DNA of 5,951 nucleotides from Cytophagales bacterium (GTDB lineage Bacteria; Bacteroidota; Bacteroidia; Cytophagales; 172606-1), in contig JALOMD010000212.1 of assembly GCA_025455595.1 (NCBI GenBank), positions 1 to 5,951 of the forward strand, given 5' to 3'. The position numbers and the translations under genes are program-made. The number at the start of each line of letters is the position of its first letter. Within the stretch, counting starts at the first letter, position 1. Positions 3,448 through 5,951 of the stretch are shown here, in pieces. The notes beneath the pieces were generated by a model. It was not told where the DNA came from. It saw only the letters and a list, made by a program, of their open reading frames with translations, and did no database searches.

Positions 3448-5865
3448 ATGGAAACACAACTCACGCCGGTTTATGTCCTTCCCTTTGGGAACATCCGTCT
3501 GTCGCAAGTGGGCGAAGTGGGCGGCAAAAACGCCTCGTTGGGCGAAATGTTCAACCAACTCTCCACGCAGGGCATCCGCATTCCTGACGGATTTGCCACC
3601 ACCGCGCAGGCTTACTATGATTTTCTGGATTACAACCACTTGTACGATAAAATCCAAACCGTACTGAACCGATTGGACACCGACGGATTCACGAACCTGC
3701 CCGAAATCGGGGCCGAGATCCGGGAAATGATTCTGGCCGCGCACTTGCCGCCGGAGATTGAGCAAGCCGTCCGGCTGGCCTACCGCGAGTTGCAGGGAAA
3801 ATACGGAAGGGTCGTTGCAGTGGCCGTGCGCAGCAGTGCCACCGCCGAAGATTTGCCCCACGCCAGTTTCGCCGGGCAACACGAGTCGTTTCTGAACATC
3901 AGCGGCGAAGAGCAACTGTTGCGTACTTGCGTCAAATGCTACGCCTCGCTTTTCAAAGACCGCGCCATCAAATACCGCCACGACAACGGCTTTGCCCACA
4001 TGAAAGTGGCTTTGTCCATCGGCGTGCAAAAGATGGTTCGCTCCGATTTGTCCGGTTCCGGCGTTTGCTTCACGCTTGACCCCGATTCGGGTTTTCGCGA
4101 TGTGGTTTTGATTACCGGCTGCTGGGGACTGGGCGAAAACATTGTGCAGGGAGCGGTCAATCCCGACGAATTCACGGTCTTCAAACTCACGCTTCGGCAA
4201 AACAAACAGGCGATACTCTCCAAAAAGCTCGGCTCTAAAGCCCACACGATGGTTTACGCCCCGGACGGAAGCGAAAACACGATTGTAAACACCGAAACGC
4301 CCCAGGAAAAACGTGATACCTTCACCCTGAACGACGAGGAAATCAAGCAACTGGCGCAGTGGAGCCTTGTGATTGAAGAACATTACGGCCAGCCGATGGA
4401 CATTGAATGGGCCAAAGACGGGCTGGACGGCGAGATTTATATCGTGCAGGCACGCCCCGAAACGGTGCACAGCCAGCAAAAGCAAGCCCTGTCGGTGACC
4501 GAGTACCGACTGGTGGAACAAGGCAAACTGCTGGTTTCGGGCAAAGGCATCGGCCACAAGATTGTGAGCGGCACGGCGCGTATCATCCGTTCGCCGCAGG
4601 AAGCCAAAGCCCGCGAGTTGCAAGCCGGCGACGTGCTGGTGACCGACATCACCAATCCCGACTGGGACCCGATTCTGAAGAAAGTGTCGGCCATTGTGAC
4701 CAACCGGGGCGGACGCACCAGCCACGCAGCCATCGTGGCCCGCGAGTTGGGAGCGGTGGCGGTTGTCGGAACCACCACGGCCACCGAGACCATTGCCGAC
4801 GGCAGCCCGGTCACGGTGGTGTGTACCGACGAACAGAACGGACAGGTGTTTGACGGAAAGCTGAAATGGAAGCAGAAGGAAACCGACTTGTCGCAACTCC
4901 AAAAACCGCACACCCAAACGATGTTCATCCTCGGCGACCCCGACCAGGCGTTCCGCTTGTCGCGTTATCCCAGCGACGGGGTGGGACTGATGCGGTTGGA
5001 ATTCGCGATTAACAACGCCATTGGCATCCACCCGATGGCGTTGGTGAAGTTTGGCTCGCTGAAAGACACCGCCGCCCAAGCGGAGATTGCGCAACGCACG
5101 CAAGGCTACGCCGACAAGAAGGAATTCTTTGTGGAGAAACTCTCGCAAGCGGTGGCAACGGTGGCGGCGGCTTTCTTCCCCAAGCCGGTGATTGTGCGCA
5201 TGAGTGATTTCAAGACCAACGAATACGCCAACTTGCTGGGCGGCAAGGAATTCGAGCCGACGGAAGAAAACCCGATGCTGGGCTTCCGGGGAGCGTCGCG
5301 GTACTACGACGCGCGTTACGCCGAAGGTTTTGTGCTCGAATGCCAGGCCATGCGGCGGGTGCGAGGGGACATGGGCCTGACCAACGTGAAGCTGATGATT
5401 CCGTTTTGCCGCACGGTGGAGGAAGGCCGAAACGTGCTGGAACTGATGCGCCAACAAGGCTTGTCACGCGGCGAAAACGGGCTGGAAGTCTATGTGATGG
5501 CCGAGATTCCGAGCAACATCATCCTCGCCCGTGCATTTGCCGAAGTGTTCGACGGCTTCTCCATCGGCTCCAACGACCTGACGCAACTGACGCTGGGCGT
5601 GGACCGGGACACGTCGTCGGTGCACGGCTTGTTCAACGAAAACGACGAAGCGGTGAAGGAACTGATTGAAATGCTACTGACTGCCGCCCATGAAGCTGGC
5701 AAGCCCGTCGGCATCTGCGGGCAGGCTCCCAGCGACTCGCCTGCCTTCACGCAATTCCTGGTCGAACACGGCATTGACAGTGTTTCGTTCAACCCCGATG
5801 CGTTTTTGAAGGGGCTGGTCAATATCAACCAGGCGGAAAAGGCGAGGATGGAAGTGGCGTATTGA
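3448..5865 (+). CDS. ppsA: Phosphoenolpyruvate synthase (pyruvate, water dikinase, EC 2.7.9.2)
   Basis: This 805-residue cytoplasmic enzyme converts pyruvate + ATP + water to PEP + AMP + phosphate, the entry step of gluconeogenesis from pyruvate-forming substrates. All three domains are present. The N-terminal ATP-binding domain (about 20-345) has GGKNASLGEM, AVRSSATAEDLPHASFAGQ (126-144) and MDIEWAKDG...QARPET (317-339). The phosphohistidine swivel domain (about 380-455) has NRGGRTSHAAIVARELGA with catalytic His426. The C-terminal PEP/pyruvate TIM barrel (about 485-795) has RMSDFKTNEY (Arg584), GFRG (Arg614), MAEIPSN (Glu686), IGSNDLTQ (Asp710) and GICGQAPSD with catalytic Cys757. Length and the GGRT(S/C)HAA context fit PpsA (about 790-810 aa) rather than pyruvate phosphate dikinase (about 880 aa). 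The ATG at 3448 is the only sensible start; no Shine-Dalgarno is visible. No PpsR-type regulator gene is seen nearby. It is probably monocistronic. Confidence 0.97.
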   Translation: METQLTPVYVLPFGNIRLSQVGEVGGKNASLGEMFNQLSTQGIRIPDGFATTAQAYYDFLDYNHLYDKIQTVLNRLDTDGFTNLPEIGAEIREMILAAHLPPEIEQAVRLAYRELQGKYGRVVAVAVRSSATAEDLPHASFAGQHESFLNISGEEQLLRTCVKCYASLFKDRAIKYRHDNGFAHMKVALSIGVQKMVRSDLSGSGVCFTLDPDSGFRDVVLITGCWGLGENIVQGAVNPDEFTVFKLTLRQNKQAILSKKLGSKAHTMVYAPDGSENTIVNTETPQEKRDTFTLNDEEIKQLAQWSLVIEEHYGQPMDIEWAKDGLDGEIYIVQARPETVHSQQKQALSVTEYRLVEQGKLLVSGKGIGHKIVSGTARIIRSPQEAKARELQAGDVLVTDITNPDWDPILKKVSAIVTNRGGRTSHAAIVARELGAVAVVGTTTATETIADGSPVTVVCTDEQNGQVFDGKLKWKQKETDLSQLQKPHTQTMFILGDPDQAFRLSRYPSDGVGLMRLEFAINNAIGIHPMALVKFGSLKDTAAQAEIAQRTQGYADKKEFFVEKLSQAVATVAAAFFPKPVIVRMSDFKTNEYANLLGGKEFEPTEENPMLGFRGASRYYDARYAEGFVLECQAMRRVRGDMGLTNVKLMIPFCRTVEEGRNVLELMRQQGLSRGENGLEVYVMAEIPSNIILARAFAEVFDGFSIGSNDLTQLTLGVDRDTSSVHGLFNENDEAVKELIEMLLTAAHEAGKPVGICGQAPSDSPAFTQFLVEHGIDSVSFNPDAFLKGLVNINQAEKARMEVAY

Positions 5866-5951
5866 TCGGTTGGACTTTGAGCAAAATTTGCCCAAAACGC
5901 AAATGCAGGAAGCCAAAATTGATAGAATTTCTAAAAAATAGATAATGCAAA
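5866..5951. other. Short region after ppsA, no gene resolved
   Basis: The 86 bp after ppsA contain a small palindrome, GCAAAATTTGC (5881-5891), then CCCAAAACGC, and an AT-rich tail. No strong terminator is visible. An ATG at 5945 is too close to the window end to support a gene. Confidence 0.4.

Noticed and set aside
4407..4853. 148-codon frame on the plus strand inside ppsA, and other short frames over 3900-5900
   Set aside because: Out-of-frame reading of ppsA; arginine- and glycine-rich, no start signal, no independent support.
3442..5457. 671-codon open frame antisense to ppsA
   Set aside because: It lies wholly within a canonical ppsA with all catalytic motifs. The translation is rich in His, Arg, Gly and Val in the way expected of the complement of a GC-biased gene, with no family resemblance. 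It is a shadow of codon bias.
5881..5891. GCAAAATTTGC palindrome as the ppsA terminator
   Set aside because: The stem is short and AT-rich and is not followed by a T-run; it is too weak to call.

Overview
The window looks like a chromosomal segment of a Bacteroidota bacterium. The reasons are: an OmpA-family N-terminus of the KDH type common in that phylum, small signal-peptide and beta-barrel outer-membrane proteins, mostly absent Shine-Dalgarno sequences, and a TAnnTTTG-type -7 promoter element. A finer placement (for example Saprospiria) is only a guess.

Layout. At the left edge, on the minus strand, is the 5' end of an OmpA-family gene (1-145). It is preceded 18 nt upstream by a gene for an unrecognised exported protein of about 345 residues (164-1201); the two probably form one transcription unit. 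A 308-bp gap follows, holding a 23-bp inverted repeat made of two nested palindromes. Next is a minus-strand GerW/YtfJ-type gene (1510-1869) with a hairpin terminator candidate. A 327-bp gap with hairpins separates it from a minus-strand outer-membrane beta-barrel gene (2197-2826). A 621-bp divergent intergenic region contains a probable promoter with a CRP-like site, a REP/BIME-like palindromic cluster and a 99-bp MITE-like element with target-site duplications. The right 2.4 kb is a complete phosphoenolpyruvate synthase gene (ppsA, 3448-5865, plus strand), the only gene with a firmly known biochemical role. It looks GC-richer and more strongly codon-biased than the left half, which explains the long antisense open frames over it.

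Functional links. Apart from the likely exported-protein/OmpA pair, the genes look like independent housekeeping or envelope genes. I see no defence system, CRISPR array, tRNA, rRNA or intact transposase. The unusual content is in the intergenic DNA: small non-coding repeats, some apparently mobile, inserted between the beta-barrel gene and ppsA and upstream of the exported-protein gene.
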